A stretch of DNA of 64,000 nt from Listeria monocytogenes ATCC 19117 (GCF_000307025.1 NC_018584.1:744001-808000); one strand, 5' to 3'; shown: positions 1 to 9,169, counted from the first letter of the stretch. Notes: a model not told the origin generated them from the letters alone. Made by a program: numbers and translations.

Positions 1-449
1 AACTCGATGTGGAGCTTATCGTTGCGACGAGCCCGGCTGAACTAGAAGAAGCTGTGCAGTATATGACGTATGTTAACTGCGTGGATCATATTTTGATTGA
101 TACGGTTGGGAGAAATTACTTAGCCGAGGAATCAGTGAGTGAAATTTCTGCCTATACCGATGTTGTTCATCCGGACTTAACGTGTTTTACATTTTCTTCT
201 GGAATGAAAAGTGCGGATGTGATGACGATTTTACCAAAACTAGCAGAAATTCCAATCGATGGTTTTATCATTACAAAAATGGATGAAACGACGCGTATTG
301 GTGATTTATACACGGTGATGCAAGAAACAAATTTGCCGGTGTTATACATGACAGATGGACAAAATATTACGGAAAATATTTTCAGACCAAAAAGTCGTTG
401 GTTAGCGGAGCGGTTTGTTGGGACAGATAGAAGGCGGGTGCTGGAATGA
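1..449 (+). CDS. flhF: FlhF, SRP-type GTPase of flagellar assembly (3' part)
   Basis: C-terminal part of the SRP-family GTPase that helps place and assemble the flagellar basal body at the membrane. The frame is open from base 3, so the N-terminus lies outside the window. Two GTPase signatures are visible: DTVGR (G3-like, bases about 99-113) and TKMD (G4, about 273-284), followed by the ETTRIGDLY closing-loop region typical of FlhF/Ffh. The stop overlaps the next start in an ATGA, showing translational coupling to flgG. The DTVGR variant replaces the usual DTAGR. Family assignment is firm from motifs and context. Confidence 0.93.
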   Translation, partial: LDVELIVATSPAELEEAVQYMTYVNCVDHILIDTVGRNYLAEESVSEISAYTDVVHPDLTCFTFSSGMKSADVMTILPKLAEIPIDGFIITKMDETTRIGDLYTVMQETNLPVLYMTDGQNITENIFRPKSRWLAERFVGTDRRRVLE

Positions 450-1225
450 AGGGGTTATACATTGGCGCAGCAGGGATGATGAACTACATGCAACATATTC
501 AAGTTCATTCTAATAACGTGGCTAACGCGCAGACGCCAGGATTCAAATTTGATCAGCTTACGAGTGAAGTGATTTCGCGAAACAAAGTGAACTATCAAAA
601 TGGGCCTGTCGCTAGGCAAGTTGGGACAATTGATTACGGTGTTCGACCTGCTGCGACGCATATTAATTTGACAGCGGGATCAAGCTATATTACGAACCGC
701 GACCGAGATTTCTTTATGCAAGACACGGATCCTACGCAAGGAAGTAATTTTTTCATCACTGCTAAAAATGGCGAAATTTCACTTTCACGTGGCGGGCAGT
801 TTCACTCCGATCAGTTTGGTTTTCTGCGGACAGCAGATGGCGCCAATTTACTCAGTGCGACTGGGGAAGCGATTCAAGTGGGGCAAAAAACGTCGATTCG
901 CGCCGAAGCAAATGGTGATTTATACAATGCGGAAACAGGTCAATACTTGGGCCGCCTTGGAACCAAATTTGTTTCCGCTAATCAAGCAGATAGTTTGGTG
1001 AAAGACGGCGAAGGTAGACTTCATGTAAATGGCATAAACACAATGAATTTACCAGCTGGACAAGGGATTATCCAAAATGGAGTTATCGAAACGTCTAATG
1101 TTGATTTAGGCGTAGAAATGGTACAACTCATGGATAACCAGCGCATGGTACAAGCTTCAAAAAATGTCGTTAATATGTTTGATAAAGTGTACGACAAAGA
1201 AGCAACTGGATTAATTCGTCAGTAA
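446..1225 (+). CDS. flgG: Flagellar rod / hook-basal-body protein FlgG-type
   Basis: A 259-residue FlgG/FlgF/FlhO-class axial protein, exported by the flagellar type III system to form the distal rod. The N-terminus has the rod signature (small residues, then SNNVANAQTPGF at about 23-34), and the C-terminus has the matching helix (VDLGVEMVQLMDNQRMVQA, about 218-236). The middle carries hook-basal-body strands (ITAKNGEISLSRGGQF). The start overlaps flhF by 4 bases, with an AGGCGGG-like ribosome site upstream. FlgF and FlgG paralogues are hard to separate by eye; the symbol follows the usual Listeria naming. Confidence 0.85.
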   Translation: MKGLYIGAAGMMNYMQHIQVHSNNVANAQTPGFKFDQLTSEVISRNKVNYQNGPVARQVGTIDYGVRPAATHINLTAGSSYITNRDRDFFMQDTDPTQGSNFFITAKNGEISLSRGGQFHSDQFGFLRTADGANLLSATGEAIQVGQKTSIRAEANGDLYNAETGQYLGRLGTKFVSANQADSLVKDGEGRLHVNGINTMNLPAGQGIIQNGVIETSNVDLGVEMVQLMDNQRMVQASKNVVNMFDKVYDKEATGLIRQ

Positions 1226-1253
1226 CGACCTAGCTAGGGGGAGGGGAAAAAGA

Positions 1254-2042
1254 ATGATTCCAGATTTGGAAAAGGATTATCTTTACTTTACTCGTGTCGT
1301 CAAAAGGGACTTAGGTTTAGATTTAGCGCTTTATAAAGAAACGCAAATGAAACGTCGAATTTTATCTTTTATCGTGAAGAAGCAATATATTACATTTGGA
1401 GAATTTTTCAAACATCTCAAAAAAGATGCCGTTCTTTTAGATGAGTTCATTAGTTTGATTACGATTAATGTTTCGTCGTTTTTCCGTAATCGCAATCGCT
1501 GGGATGCGCTGGAAAAACAAGTACTTCCAAGGTTGCTTGAAGATAGTCGCGGGAAGCTTCGGGTTTGGAGTGCGGCTTGTTCATCAGGGGAGGAACCTTA
1601 CTCGCTAGCGATGATGATGGAACGTTCAGTTGGCACAAGGCATTATGATATTTTAGCCACAGACCTCGAACCAGCTATTTTAAAACGCGCGGTCATTGGA
1701 GAATATCAAAGCCGTCAAATGGAAGAACTAACCGAACAAGAACGTCATACGGCATTTGTTGAAAAAGGGGATACATATCAGATTTTGCCTAAATATCGAA
1801 AGTCGATTCGTTTTAGACGGCACGATTTGCTGACCGATTATTACGAAAAAGGTTTTGATTTAATTGTTTGCCGTAATGTGTTGATTTATTTCACAGCAGA
1901 AGGAAAACACCAAGCATATCAGAAGTTTGCAGAGTCACTAAGACGTGGCGGCGTTCTTTTCATCGGCGGGTCAGAACAGATTTTGAACCCAGCTGATTAC
2001 GGGCTTGCCACATTAAATAATTTTTTCTACATAAAAACCTAG
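1254..2042 (+). CDS. cheR: CheR, chemoreceptor glutamate methyltransferase
   Basis: A 262-residue S-adenosylmethionine-dependent methyltransferase that methylates glutamates of chemoreceptors for adaptation. The N-terminal helical domain is followed by the SAM-binding core: RVWSAACSSGEEPYSLAM (about 102-119), the ATDLEP acidic loop (about 137-142) and the FDLIVCRNVLIYF motif (about 199-211). Length is normal for the family. A strong GGGGGAGG ribosome site precedes the ATG. No cheB methylesterase is present in the window. Confidence 0.95.
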   Translation: MIPDLEKDYLYFTRVVKRDLGLDLALYKETQMKRRILSFIVKKQYITFGEFFKHLKKDAVLLDEFISLITINVSSFFRNRNRWDALEKQVLPRLLEDSRGKLRVWSAACSSGEEPYSLAMMMERSVGTRHYDILATDLEPAILKRAVIGEYQSRQMEELTEQERHTAFVEKGDTYQILPKYRKSIRFRRHDLLTDYYEKGFDLIVCRNVLIYFTAEGKHQAYQKFAESLRRGGVLFIGGSEQILNPADYGLATLNNFFYIKT

Positions 2043-2066
2043 CAAAAAAGAAATGGAGTTGGTTAG

Positions 2067-2402
2067 ATGGGACGAATAGAAAACATTAAAAATTTAGCGT
2101 TTTTTGAGGACAAACCTGGACTCGCAGAACAAATTCTCATGCTTGAAAAGAAAACACAACTTTTCTTACCAAATGAATTTGAAATTAGACAAACAGTTGG
2201 CTATGAAATCGGGGATAAAGAAGTTATTCTAGGCCGACTCGAGTCATTTTATTTTCTCGCTTTAAAAGGTGTGGGAGAAGATAACTACCGCTCGCAAGCA
2301 TTTGCCAGTGAAGCGGATGCTAAAGCGTTTTTCGTTCATTTACCAGAAATGGAAAACGAGTTAGTTGCCTTTTGGTTAAATGAAGTGGAATTAGTTCGCT
2401 GA
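2067..2402 (+). CDS. Conserved hypothetical protein between cheR and motA
   Basis: A 111-residue soluble, acidic protein with no membrane segment or signal peptide and no domain I recognise. It sits 24 bases after cheR and 26 before motA with a normal ribosome site (ATGGAGTTGG), so it is co-expressed with motility genes. Alternating hydrophobic strands and helices suggest a small alpha/beta protein. The position is the one I remember for lmo0684; function unknown. Confidence 0.75.
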   Translation: MGRIENIKNLAFFEDKPGLAEQILMLEKKTQLFLPNEFEIRQTVGYEIGDKEVILGRLESFYFLALKGVGEDNYRSQAFASEADAKAFFVHLPEMENELVAFWLNEVELVR

Positions 2403-2428
2403 AATAAGTAGGTGGGAGATGAAGTAAC

Positions 2429-3280
2429 GTGGAAATAACAACGATTATAGGACTTGTGTTGGCAGTGATAGTCATTGCAGGTTCGTTCATGATTCAAAAT
2501 ATATCACTGGCGATGTTATTTAGCGCTGAAGCTTTAATTGTCATCATTCTTGGGACAATTACGGCTGTTATGATGGCGCACCCATGGAGTGATGTAAAAG
2601 TAGTACCGAAACTTTTTAAAATTCTTTTCACAAAAGAGAAGATGCCAGACAAAGTGGAAGTACTTGTGCAATACAAAGAATACGCAGACGAAATTAGGCG
2701 TAGCGGGGTACTTGCGCTGGAAGATTCTGTCGATGAAATTGAAGATCCATTTATGAAACGAGGGATGCGCTTAGTTGTAGATGGGCAGTCTTCCCCAGAA
2801 TTTTTACGGGACGTTTTGGAAGAAGAAGTAGCGAGTATGGAAGAACGCCATGCTGCTTATGCGAAGATTTTTGCATCAGCTGGAGCATATGCGCCGACGC
2901 TTGGTGTACTCGGAGCAGCGATGGGACTCATTCATGCGATGGGGGAAATGTCGAACCCGGACAAACTTAGCGAAGCAATAGCCGCGGCGTTTGTTTGTAC
3001 GATTTTCGGTATTTTTACCGGTTACGTACTTTGGACGCCATTTGCCAATAAATTAAAAGTGAAATCACAAAAAGAAGTGCATTTGAGATATATGATGATT
3101 GAGGGAGTCGTCGCGCTTCAAGAGCGAAATGCACCACGGGTTGTGGAAGAACGTTTATTATCTTTTTTAAGTCCAAAAGAGAAAGATGTGCTGCGAAATG
3201 GAAAAGGGAAGAAAACGAGAGAAGTGGAGGAAATTGAGCGTGGCCAAGCGTCGCAAGAAACCGCAGGAGGAACACGTTGA
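2429..3280 (+). CDS. motA: MotA, proton-channel stator subunit
   Basis: A 283-residue stator protein that with MotB couples ion flow to rotation. Four hydrophobic segments are visible (about 5-23, 28-49, 150-172, 180-200), with the family's conserved YAPTLGVLGAAMGL stretch entering TM3 and a long charged cytoplasmic loop between TM2 and TM3. The start is GTG at 2429 behind AGGTGGGAG. The C-terminal tail is charged. It overlaps motB by 41 bases. Confidence 0.95.
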   Translation: MEITTIIGLVLAVIVIAGSFMIQNISLAMLFSAEALIVIILGTITAVMMAHPWSDVKVVPKLFKILFTKEKMPDKVEVLVQYKEYADEIRRSGVLALEDSVDEIEDPFMKRGMRLVVDGQSSPEFLRDVLEEEVASMEERHAAYAKIFASAGAYAPTLGVLGAAMGLIHAMGEMSNPDKLSEAIAAAFVCTIFGIFTGYVLWTPFANKLKVKSQKEVHLRYMMIEGVVALQERNAPRVVEERLLSFLSPKEKDVLRNGKGKKTREVEEIERGQASQETAGGTR

Positions 3281-4067
3281 TGAAACGTGGTTAATTCCAT
3301 ATAGTGATTTGCTGACACTTTTACTTGCGCTATTCATCGTTCTGTTTGCCTCCAGTTCCGTTGATGCTAAGAAGTTTGAACAAATGGGAAATGCATTTAA
3401 GAAAATTGTAGAGGAAGGCGCGGCAGGCAATCAAGCATATGTATCCAAAGAAAAAGGACCAGATGATCCTAATGTGAATGCAGTCTTGAAGGCGATGGAA
3501 GAGCAAGATAAAAAGAAAGAAGCAACCGAACAAGAGAAAGCCAAAAAAGCAGCAGCGGCCTTACTTAAAAAGCAAAACGAAGAAAAGATTGAAGCCTTTA
3601 AAAAACAAATTGATAGTTATATTGCAGCAGAACATTTGGGAGCAAAAATGACAACGAAATACTCGGATGAAGGGCTTTTGATAACTATCCGTGATGATAT
3701 TTTATTCCAGTCGGGAAGTGCAGAATTAACTGCAGGAAAACGCGAGATTGCCAAAGAAATCGGCGAACTTTTTGCGCAAGGAAAAGGAACGATGGAAGGG
3801 ATTGTTTCTGGACATACCGATAATGTGCCAATAAGCACCTCAATTTACTCTTCCAACTGGGAATTAAGTGTCGCGCGCGCCGTTAATTTCATGGAAGCAA
3901 TCATTCAAGAAAATAGCGAAGTAAACCCAGGCGAGTTCAGTGCTCGCGGCTACGGAGAATTCAGACCTGTCGCCAAAAATGATATCGCAGCAAATCGCGA
4001 AAAAAATCGGCGTGTAGAAATCATGGTACGCCCAATTAATCGCGATACGCTAGATGAAGATGAGTAG
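3240..4067 (+). CDS. motB: MotB, stator subunit with peptidoglycan-binding domain
   Basis: The partner of MotA that anchors the stator to peptidoglycan. I place the start at GTG 3240, because GGAGG at 3227-3231 is correctly spaced and the protein then opens with VAKRRKKPQEE, giving 275 residues; the open frame extends upstream inside motA. The single membrane helix contains the proton-binding Asp in PYSDLLTLLLALF (about 20-32). The periplasmic part is charged helix followed by an OmpA-like domain (SGHTDNVPI; NREKNRRVEI). Translation is probably coupled to motA through the overlap. Confidence 0.94.
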   Translation: MAKRRKKPQEEHVDETWLIPYSDLLTLLLALFIVLFASSSVDAKKFEQMGNAFKKIVEEGAAGNQAYVSKEKGPDDPNVNAVLKAMEEQDKKKEATEQEKAKKAAAALLKKQNEEKIEAFKKQIDSYIAAEHLGAKMTTKYSDEGLLITIRDDILFQSGSAELTAGKREIAKEIGELFAQGKGTMEGIVSGHTDNVPISTSIYSSNWELSVARAVNFMEAIIQENSEVNPGEFSARGYGEFRPVAKNDIAANREKNRRVEIMVRPINRDTLDEDE

Positions 4068-4577
4068 GTGAAGTGTTTGCAACTTTTTTTAAGTGGTTCG
4101 CATACGTTAACCGACTATGACAAACAAGAAATACAAGCATACCTCGAAAAATTTGCACCAGTGAACCACATTCACTTGCTTTGTTATAAGTCGATTGAAA
4201 ATGAAGTGTTACAATTTTTCTTGAAAAAAGAGCATCTGGCACCGCGACTATCGATTTACACTTTTGCACCGAAAGAATGTTTGCCAGAGCCGTTTTTATC
4301 GACGATAGACTATCTGGAATGTCTAGGCAGTAGCTATCAGTCATTTGGTTATTTTGATACGGTGATTACTAAGCCGACTTATGAGAAATTCTTAGCACAA
4401 ATTGTTAGTAAAATGGATTTGGTTTGTTGTTTTTATAACGGGGATAAGCCGACTGATGTGATACCAGTCGATGTCGCGAAATCGTTCGATGTGCAAAGTA
4501 TGATTTATGATTTGCCAAAAGCGAAAAAACATCTACTGCACCGAGCGAGCAGCGATAAAATAAAATTAGTGAATTAA
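4068..4577 (+). CDS. Hypothetical protein between motB and gmaR
   Basis: A 169-residue protein of unknown function, beginning at GTG 4068 directly after the motB stop. The ribosome site is poor (AGGTG overlaps the start), so it probably depends on coupling to motB. It is rich in aromatic and leucine residues, contains several Cys, and has no clear membrane segment. It looks like an alpha/beta protein with no motif I recognise. Position matches lmo0687, immediately upstream of gmaR. Confidence 0.7.
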   Translation: MKCLQLFLSGSHTLTDYDKQEIQAYLEKFAPVNHIHLLCYKSIENEVLQFFLKKEHLAPRLSIYTFAPKECLPEPFLSTIDYLECLGSSYQSFGYFDTVITKPTYEKFLAQIVSKMDLVCCFYNGDKPTDVIPVDVAKSFDVQSMIYDLPKAKKHLLHRASSDKIKLVN

Positions 4578-4599
4578 TTGATAGAAAGAGGGAAGATTC

Positions 4600-6513
4600 A
4601 TGCGGCCGTTAATTTCGATTTGTATGATAGTCAAAAATGAAGCACATATTTTACGACAAAGTTTAGCGTCTTTTAGAAAATTTACAGAAGAAATCATTAT
4701 TGTAGATACAGGTTCCACTGACGAAACCAAGGAAATTGCACAAGAATTCACTGATTTTGTCTATGACTTTGAATGGACTGGCAACTTTTCTGATGCAAGA
4801 AACTTTGCGGCCAAACATGCAACGGGCAAATGGATTTTAGCGATTGATGCAGACGAATGTTTGGAAGAAGAAAGTTATCGCAAATTAGAAAAACAGTTAA
4901 AATCACCAATCGAACCAATTCAAATGGCGCAAATTATTAGCTTTACAGGGGAAAAAGGGCGAGTGACAACAACGAACCAAATGGCGCGGGTTTATAAAAA
5001 TGACGGGACGATTTGTTTCCGTGGCGTCATTCATGAACAACTAGAAGCGGTAGACAAACACCCGATTGCAGCTGGGGTTGCTGAAGTAAAAATTTATCAT
5101 TATGGCTATATGACGGAGATTGTCGAAAAACAAGACAAATCAGACCGTAATTTACGTTTATTAGAAAAAGAAGTAAAAAATAATAAAAATAGCGGATTTG
5201 TACATTTTAACATTGGGCAAGAAATGAACCGACTTGGTAATAAGAAGGAAGCGCTGAAAGAATTTTCCGAAGCGTTCCGACTACGTGACCACAATCACTA
5301 CATTTGGGCGAAACTAAGTGCTTATCATATTGCCGAACTACTCGAACAAGAAAAACGCTATGATGAAAGCTTGGCCATTATCGAAGAAGCAAGAATCATT
5401 TGGCCAAACGTACCAGAGTTCCCACTAAAAAAAGCTAATATTTTATATGTGAATCACCAACTCGAAGATGCGAAAGAAATTTATCAAAGTCTGCTAGAAA
5501 ATACAGCAATTGACTACCAATCAATCGTGCTTTACGAAGCAACCAATTTCATGCCACACAAAATGCTCGGAACGATTTACTTAGAAGAAAAAGATTATAC
5601 GCGCGCGATGACTCATTTTTCTAAAGCCTATGCGGAAAATAGTTCTGATTACGGTGTGATGTTCCAAATGATTATGCTGCTTAGCAAATTCCACCAACCA
5701 AAAGAAATTTTTGCCTTTATGGAACGTCATCACTTTATCTCTAGCACAGAAACTGGTTTGCGCTTACTTTCGATGACAACCCAACAAGGCTACGCAGAAT
5801 TATCTGAACTAATTGTTCAATCGCTAACTGATGTGTATCCACCTGTCGCAGAAGCAACAGAGGTGAAGATTGCAACGATCCGCAACGTCTTCCCGGTAAT
5901 TAGCGAATCTGCTATTTTATTCGGTATTAAAGAAGAGTTGATTGATGCAGCTGACTTATGTTTGTGGCACTATGAAAATCCGCAATTACCAATCGAAAAT
6001 GTCATGAAAAATAGCGATGTTGGCGACATTTATGATTTTATCTTTGAAAACGGTCCACGAATTAGCAAGAAACGTTATTTATTTGTATTAGAGCGGGCGA
6101 TTGCACTTGGAAAAGGCGAGTTTGCTGATTACTTATTGGCACTTCGTAACGTTTATCATGACAGCATTAATAGCCACATTGCAGATTTATTTTTCCAATA
6201 TGATTTTGCGGATATCGCGCTCGATTTCTACAATATCGTTGACGCAGACGAAGTGACCAAACAAGGCTATATCAACCTAATTAATTATTTAGTAGATGCC
6301 GAAGTACTGGATGAGGCACTTGCGATTGCAGAACGTGGCATTGATAATTTTAGTACTGATTTCCGCTTTTACCTTTGGACAATCAAAATTGATACCGAAA
6401 ATCGCGCGAATCGAATTAGTGAGGCAATGGACGAATTTCCGAATAACCGCTATTTAGCAAAACTGTTGGATGAAGTGACCATGCTTCAAGACACTGTTAC
6501 AAACAATCGATAG
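4600..6513 (+). CDS. gmaR: GmaR, flagellin O-GlcNAc transferase and MogR anti-repressor
   Basis: A 637-residue fusion of a family-2 glycosyltransferase and a helical-repeat region. The N-terminal 230 residues show ISICMIVKNEAHIL, VDTGSTDET and the metal/nucleotide DxD-type motif AIDADECLEEE; the rest is TPR-like repeats (e.g. NIGQEMNRLGNKKEALKEFSE). In Listeria this protein is known to glycosylate flagellin with beta-O-linked GlcNAc and to bind and remove the repressor MogR from motility promoters at low temperature. The acceptor FlaA and several MogR-type boxes are in this window, consistent with that role. Confidence 0.93.
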   Translation: MRPLISICMIVKNEAHILRQSLASFRKFTEEIIIVDTGSTDETKEIAQEFTDFVYDFEWTGNFSDARNFAAKHATGKWILAIDADECLEEESYRKLEKQLKSPIEPIQMAQIISFTGEKGRVTTTNQMARVYKNDGTICFRGVIHEQLEAVDKHPIAAGVAEVKIYHYGYMTEIVEKQDKSDRNLRLLEKEVKNNKNSGFVHFNIGQEMNRLGNKKEALKEFSEAFRLRDHNHYIWAKLSAYHIAELLEQEKRYDESLAIIEEARIIWPNVPEFPLKKANILYVNHQLEDAKEIYQSLLENTAIDYQSIVLYEATNFMPHKMLGTIYLEEKDYTRAMTHFSKAYAENSSDYGVMFQMIMLLSKFHQPKEIFAFMERHHFISSTETGLRLLSMTTQQGYAELSELIVQSLTDVYPPVAEATEVKIATIRNVFPVISESAILFGIKEELIDAADLCLWHYENPQLPIENVMKNSDVGDIYDFIFENGPRISKKRYLFVLERAIALGKGEFADYLLALRNVYHDSINSHIADLFFQYDFADIALDFYNIVDADEVTKQGYINLINYLVDAEVLDEALAIAERGIDNFSTDFRFYLWTIKIDTENRANRISEAMDEFPNNRYLAKLLDEVTMLQDTVTNNR

Positions 6514-6525
6514 GAGGCCAGTAAT

Positions 6526-7434
6526 ATGACAGAAGAAAAAGGAATTTTACTACAAAGTGGAACAAATGAATTGGAAATTGTTACATTTACTGTTGGCGAA
6601 AACTTATTTTGTATTAACGTTTTAAAAGTGAAAGAAATTATTCATCCGCTCGAAGTAACTCCTGTACCAGATTCGAACCCGGCAATTGAAGGCGTTTCCC
6701 AAGTTCGCGGCGAAATCATGCCAGTTGTGAACCTTGCCCGTGTGATGAAATTGCCAGAAATTGAGCCAGAAAACACGAAATTCATTATCACAGAACTAAA
6801 CCAAATGAAAATCGTTTTCCGTGTCGATGAGGTTCATCGTATCCAACGTATTTCGTGGGAACAAATTGAAGAACCAGAAAAACTATCGATTGGTTTAGAA
6901 GAATTAGCAGTCGGTATCGTAAAATTAGACGGCAACTTAGTACTCTTATTAGATTATGAAAAAATTATTTACGAAATTAGCGGAAATGCTGATTTTGCTG
7001 TCACAGGTGAAGACCGTATGGCGCGAAAAGTAAATCGTGAAGAGAAGACGATTTTTATTGCCGAGGACTCACAAATGCTGCGCCAACTGCTTGAAGATAC
7101 GCTTCATGAGGCCGGTTATACAAATCTGCAGTTCTTTGCAAATGGTCGCGAAGCACAAGAGCATATTTTCAAATTGCTCAAAGAACAAAAAGAACAAACG
7201 TTTGAAAATGTTAACTTATTAATCACCGATATTGAAATGCCGCAAATGGACGGACATCATTTAACAAAAGTAATCAAAGAAGATGAAATTGGCCGTGAAT
7301 TGCCAGTTGTTATTTTCTCTTCGTTAATTACAGAAGATCTGGAACATAAAGGCGCAGGTGTTGGAGCCGATGCGCAAGTAAGTAAACCAAATATCCATCA
7401 ACTCATTAATATTTTAGATGAGCTAGTTTTGTAA
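6526..7434 (+). CDS. cheV: CheV, CheW-like coupling protein with receiver domain
   Basis: A 302-residue chemotaxis adaptor. Residues 10-150 form a CheW domain (VTFTVGENLFCINVLKVKEI; QVRGEIMPVVNLA) linking receptors to CheA; residues about 168-300 form a response-regulator receiver with TIFIAEDSQMLRQLL, the phospho-acceptor Asp in LLITDIEMPQMDG, and the conserved Lys in VSKP. No separate CheW gene occurs here, so CheV may be the main coupling protein. It is the last gene before a strong terminator. Confidence 0.94.
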   Translation: MTEEKGILLQSGTNELEIVTFTVGENLFCINVLKVKEIIHPLEVTPVPDSNPAIEGVSQVRGEIMPVVNLARVMKLPEIEPENTKFIITELNQMKIVFRVDEVHRIQRISWEQIEEPEKLSIGLEELAVGIVKLDGNLVLLLDYEKIIYEISGNADFAVTGEDRMARKVNREEKTIFIAEDSQMLRQLLEDTLHEAGYTNLQFFANGREAQEHIFKLLKEQKEQTFENVNLLITDIEMPQMDGHHLTKVIKEDEIGRELPVVIFSSLITEDLEHKGAGVGADAQVSKPNIHQLINILDELVL

Positions 7435-7480
7435 AAAGAAGTGTTTGAACAACCTTTTCTGTTCAAACACTTCTTTATTT
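7435..7480 (+). terminator. Rho-independent terminator after cheV
   Basis: A perfect 17-bp inverted repeat (arms 7435-7451 and 7460-7476, loop 8 bases) ends in T-rich sequence. It closes the flhF-cheV transcription unit and separates it from flaA. The A-rich left flank means it may work in both directions. Confidence 0.9.
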
Positions 7481-7570
7481 TATTTAAAAAAATAATTTAT
7501 AAAAACGTAAAAACGTTGATAATAAGCCGATTTCCTATTTTTATATAAATAAAAACAACTTATTTTTGCA

Positions 7571-7604
7571 TTTTTAATAAAAAACATTTGATTTTTTAAA
7601 AAAA
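7571..7604 (+). promoter_or_regulatory. Two MogR-type operator boxes at flaA
   Basis: Two exact matches to TTTT-W5-AAAA lie at 7571-7583 and 7592-7604, 21 bases apart (about two helical turns). The second overlaps the -35/spacer region of the flaA promoter. The consensus and the repression of flaA by MogR at 37 C are established for Listeria; assigning these copies is inference from sequence and position. Confidence 0.8.
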
Positions 7605-7616
7605 TGAAGATATAAT
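7588..7616 (+). promoter_or_regulatory. Sigma-A-type promoter of flaA
   Basis: TTGATT (7588-7593), a 17-base spacer and a consensus TATAAT (7611-7616). The predicted start is near 7623, giving a leader of about 50 bases with AGGAGGG before the ATG. The -35 region is covered by a MogR-type box. Confidence 0.8.
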
Positions 7617-7671
7617 AAAGCATATAGAGAAGAGAAGTCTTTTCTAAACCGAATGTAGGAGGGAAACACAA

Positions 7672-8535
7672 ATGAAAGTAAATACTAATATCATTAGCTT
7701 GAAAACACAAGAATATCTTCGTAAAAATAACGAAGGCATGACTCAAGCGCAAGAACGTTTGGCATCTGGTAAACGTATTAACAGTTCTCTTGATGACGCT
7801 GCTGGTCTTGCAGTTGTTACTCGTATGAACGTTAAATCTACAGGCTTAGATGCAGCAAGCAAAAACTCATCCATGGGTATTGACTTGTTACAAACAGCGG
7901 ATTCAGCTCTTAGCTCCATGAGTTCAATCTTGCAACGTATGCGTCAATTAGCAGTACAATCTTCTAACGGTTCATTCAGTGACGAAGATCGTAAACAATA
8001 CACTGCTGAATTCGGTAGCTTGATCAAAGAACTTGATCACGTTGCTGACACTACTAACTACAACAACATCAAATTACTAGATCAAACTGCTACAGGTGCT
8101 GCTACTCAAGTAAGCATCCAAGCGTCTGATAAAGCTAATGACTTAATCAATATCGATCTTTTCAATGCGAAAGGTCTTTCTGCTGGAACAATCACTTTAG
8201 GTAGTGGTTCTACAGTTGCTGGTTATAGTGCATTATCTGTTGCTGATGCTGATTCTTCTCAAGAAGCAACGGAAGCTATTGATGAATTAATCAATAACAT
8301 CTCTAACGGTCGTGCACTTCTAGGTGCTGGTATGAGTCGCCTTAGCTACAATGTATCTAACGTGAACAACCAATCCATCGCAACTAAAGCATCTGCTTCC
8401 TCTATTGAAGATGCAGATATGGCTGCTGAAATGTCCGAAATGACTAAATACAAAATTCTTACACAAACATCTATCAGCATGCTTTCTCAAGCAAACCAAA
8501 CACCGCAAATGTTAACTCAATTAATTAACAGCTAA
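7672..8535 (+). CDS. flaA: Flagellin FlaA
   Basis: A 287-residue short flagellin lacking the large variable D2/D3 domains. The N-terminal D0/D1 region is canonical (MKVNTNIISLKTQEYLRKN; LASGKRINSSLDDAAGLA at about 27-44), as is the C-terminal region (EDADMAAEMSEMTKYKILTQ; AQASANQ-like end at SQANQTPQMLTQLINS). The short Ser/Thr-rich middle (about 140-210) is a likely target for GmaR glycosylation. The gene has its own promoter and terminator, and codon use looks more biased than in neighbours, as expected for an abundant protein. Confidence 0.97.
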   Translation: MKVNTNIISLKTQEYLRKNNEGMTQAQERLASGKRINSSLDDAAGLAVVTRMNVKSTGLDAASKNSSMGIDLLQTADSALSSMSSILQRMRQLAVQSSNGSFSDEDRKQYTAEFGSLIKELDHVADTTNYNNIKLLDQTATGAATQVSIQASDKANDLINIDLFNAKGLSAGTITLGSGSTVAGYSALSVADADSSQEATEAIDELINNISNGRALLGAGMSRLSYNVSNVNNQSIATKASASSIEDADMAAEMSEMTKYKILTQTSISMLSQANQTPQMLTQLINS

Positions 8536-8574
8536 TAACATATCAAATTCATTTATCGAACATTGTTTACCCTT

Positions 8575-8611
8575 AGCCCCTCGTCACCCCGGACGAGGGG
8601 CTTTTCTTTTT
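8575..8611 (+). terminator. Rho-independent terminator after flaA
   Basis: A perfect GC-rich 11-bp stem (AGCCCCTCGTC 8575-8585 with GACGAGGGGCT 8592-8602) followed by TTTTCTTTTT. Confidence 0.93.
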
Positions 8612-8685
8612 ATTTATAAAAATATTTTTGGATTACAAATAGGGCGCAGAGCCAAAGTTAAGATAGTTAACTATTTTTTAAATAA

Positions 8686-8776
8686 TTTTATTATAAAAAA
8701 CGGATATTTTTTAAGAAAAAGGTAGAAATTGTCCTATTTTTATTATAAAATGATATTATGCGATTTTTTTAAAAAA
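8686..8776 (+). promoter_or_regulatory. MogR-type box cluster and promoter region of cheY
   Basis: Exact TTTT-W5-AAAA boxes occur at 8686-8698, 8738-8750 and 8764-8776, with a near match (one G in the centre) at 8707-8719. A plausible -10 TATTAT (8754-8759) lies between the last two, with a weak TTGTCC (8729-8734) upstream. The cluster precedes cheY and would place the cheY-cheA operon under MogR. Box identity is by consensus; the exact promoter is uncertain. Confidence 0.7.
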
Positions 8777-8809
8777 TATTTATAGGTATAGGAATGGGAG
8801 TTGTATTTT

Positions 8810-9169
8810 ATGTTGAAGTTGTTGATTGTCGACGATGCAATGTTCATGCGTACGATGATTAAGAATATCGTGAAAGATAGCGATTTTGAAGTAGTTGCAG
8901 AAGCAGAAAATGGACTGGAAGCAGTGAAAAAGTATGATGAAGTAAAACCGGATATCGTGACACTGGATATTACGATGCCAGAAATGGATGGCTTAGAAGC
9001 ACTTGCGCAAATTATGGCCAAAGATCCATCGGCGAAAGTAATTATGTGCTCGGCGATGGGCCAACAAGGTATGGTTGTAGACGCCATTAAAAAAGGTGCC
9101 AAAGACTTTATCGTAAAACCTTTCCAAGCGGACCGGGTTTTAGAGGCGTTAGAAAAAGCAGCTAAGTAG
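8810..9169 (+). CDS. cheY: CheY, chemotaxis response regulator
   Basis: A 119-residue single-domain receiver that carries phosphate from CheA to the flagellar switch. Start at ATG 8810 (MLKLLIVDDAMFMRTMI), because GGGAG at 8796-8800 is 9 bases upstream; an upstream TTG at 8801 abuts the ribosome site and is unlikely. The acidic pair is in VDDA, the phospho-acceptor Asp in VTLDITMPEMDG, the Thr/Ser site in MCSAMG, and the Lys in IVKPF. Confidence 0.96.
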   Translation: MLKLLIVDDAMFMRTMIKNIVKDSDFEVVAEAENGLEAVKKYDEVKPDIVTLDITMPEMDGLEALAQIMAKDPSAKVIMCSAMGQQGMVVDAIKKGAKDFIVKPFQADRVLEALEKAAK

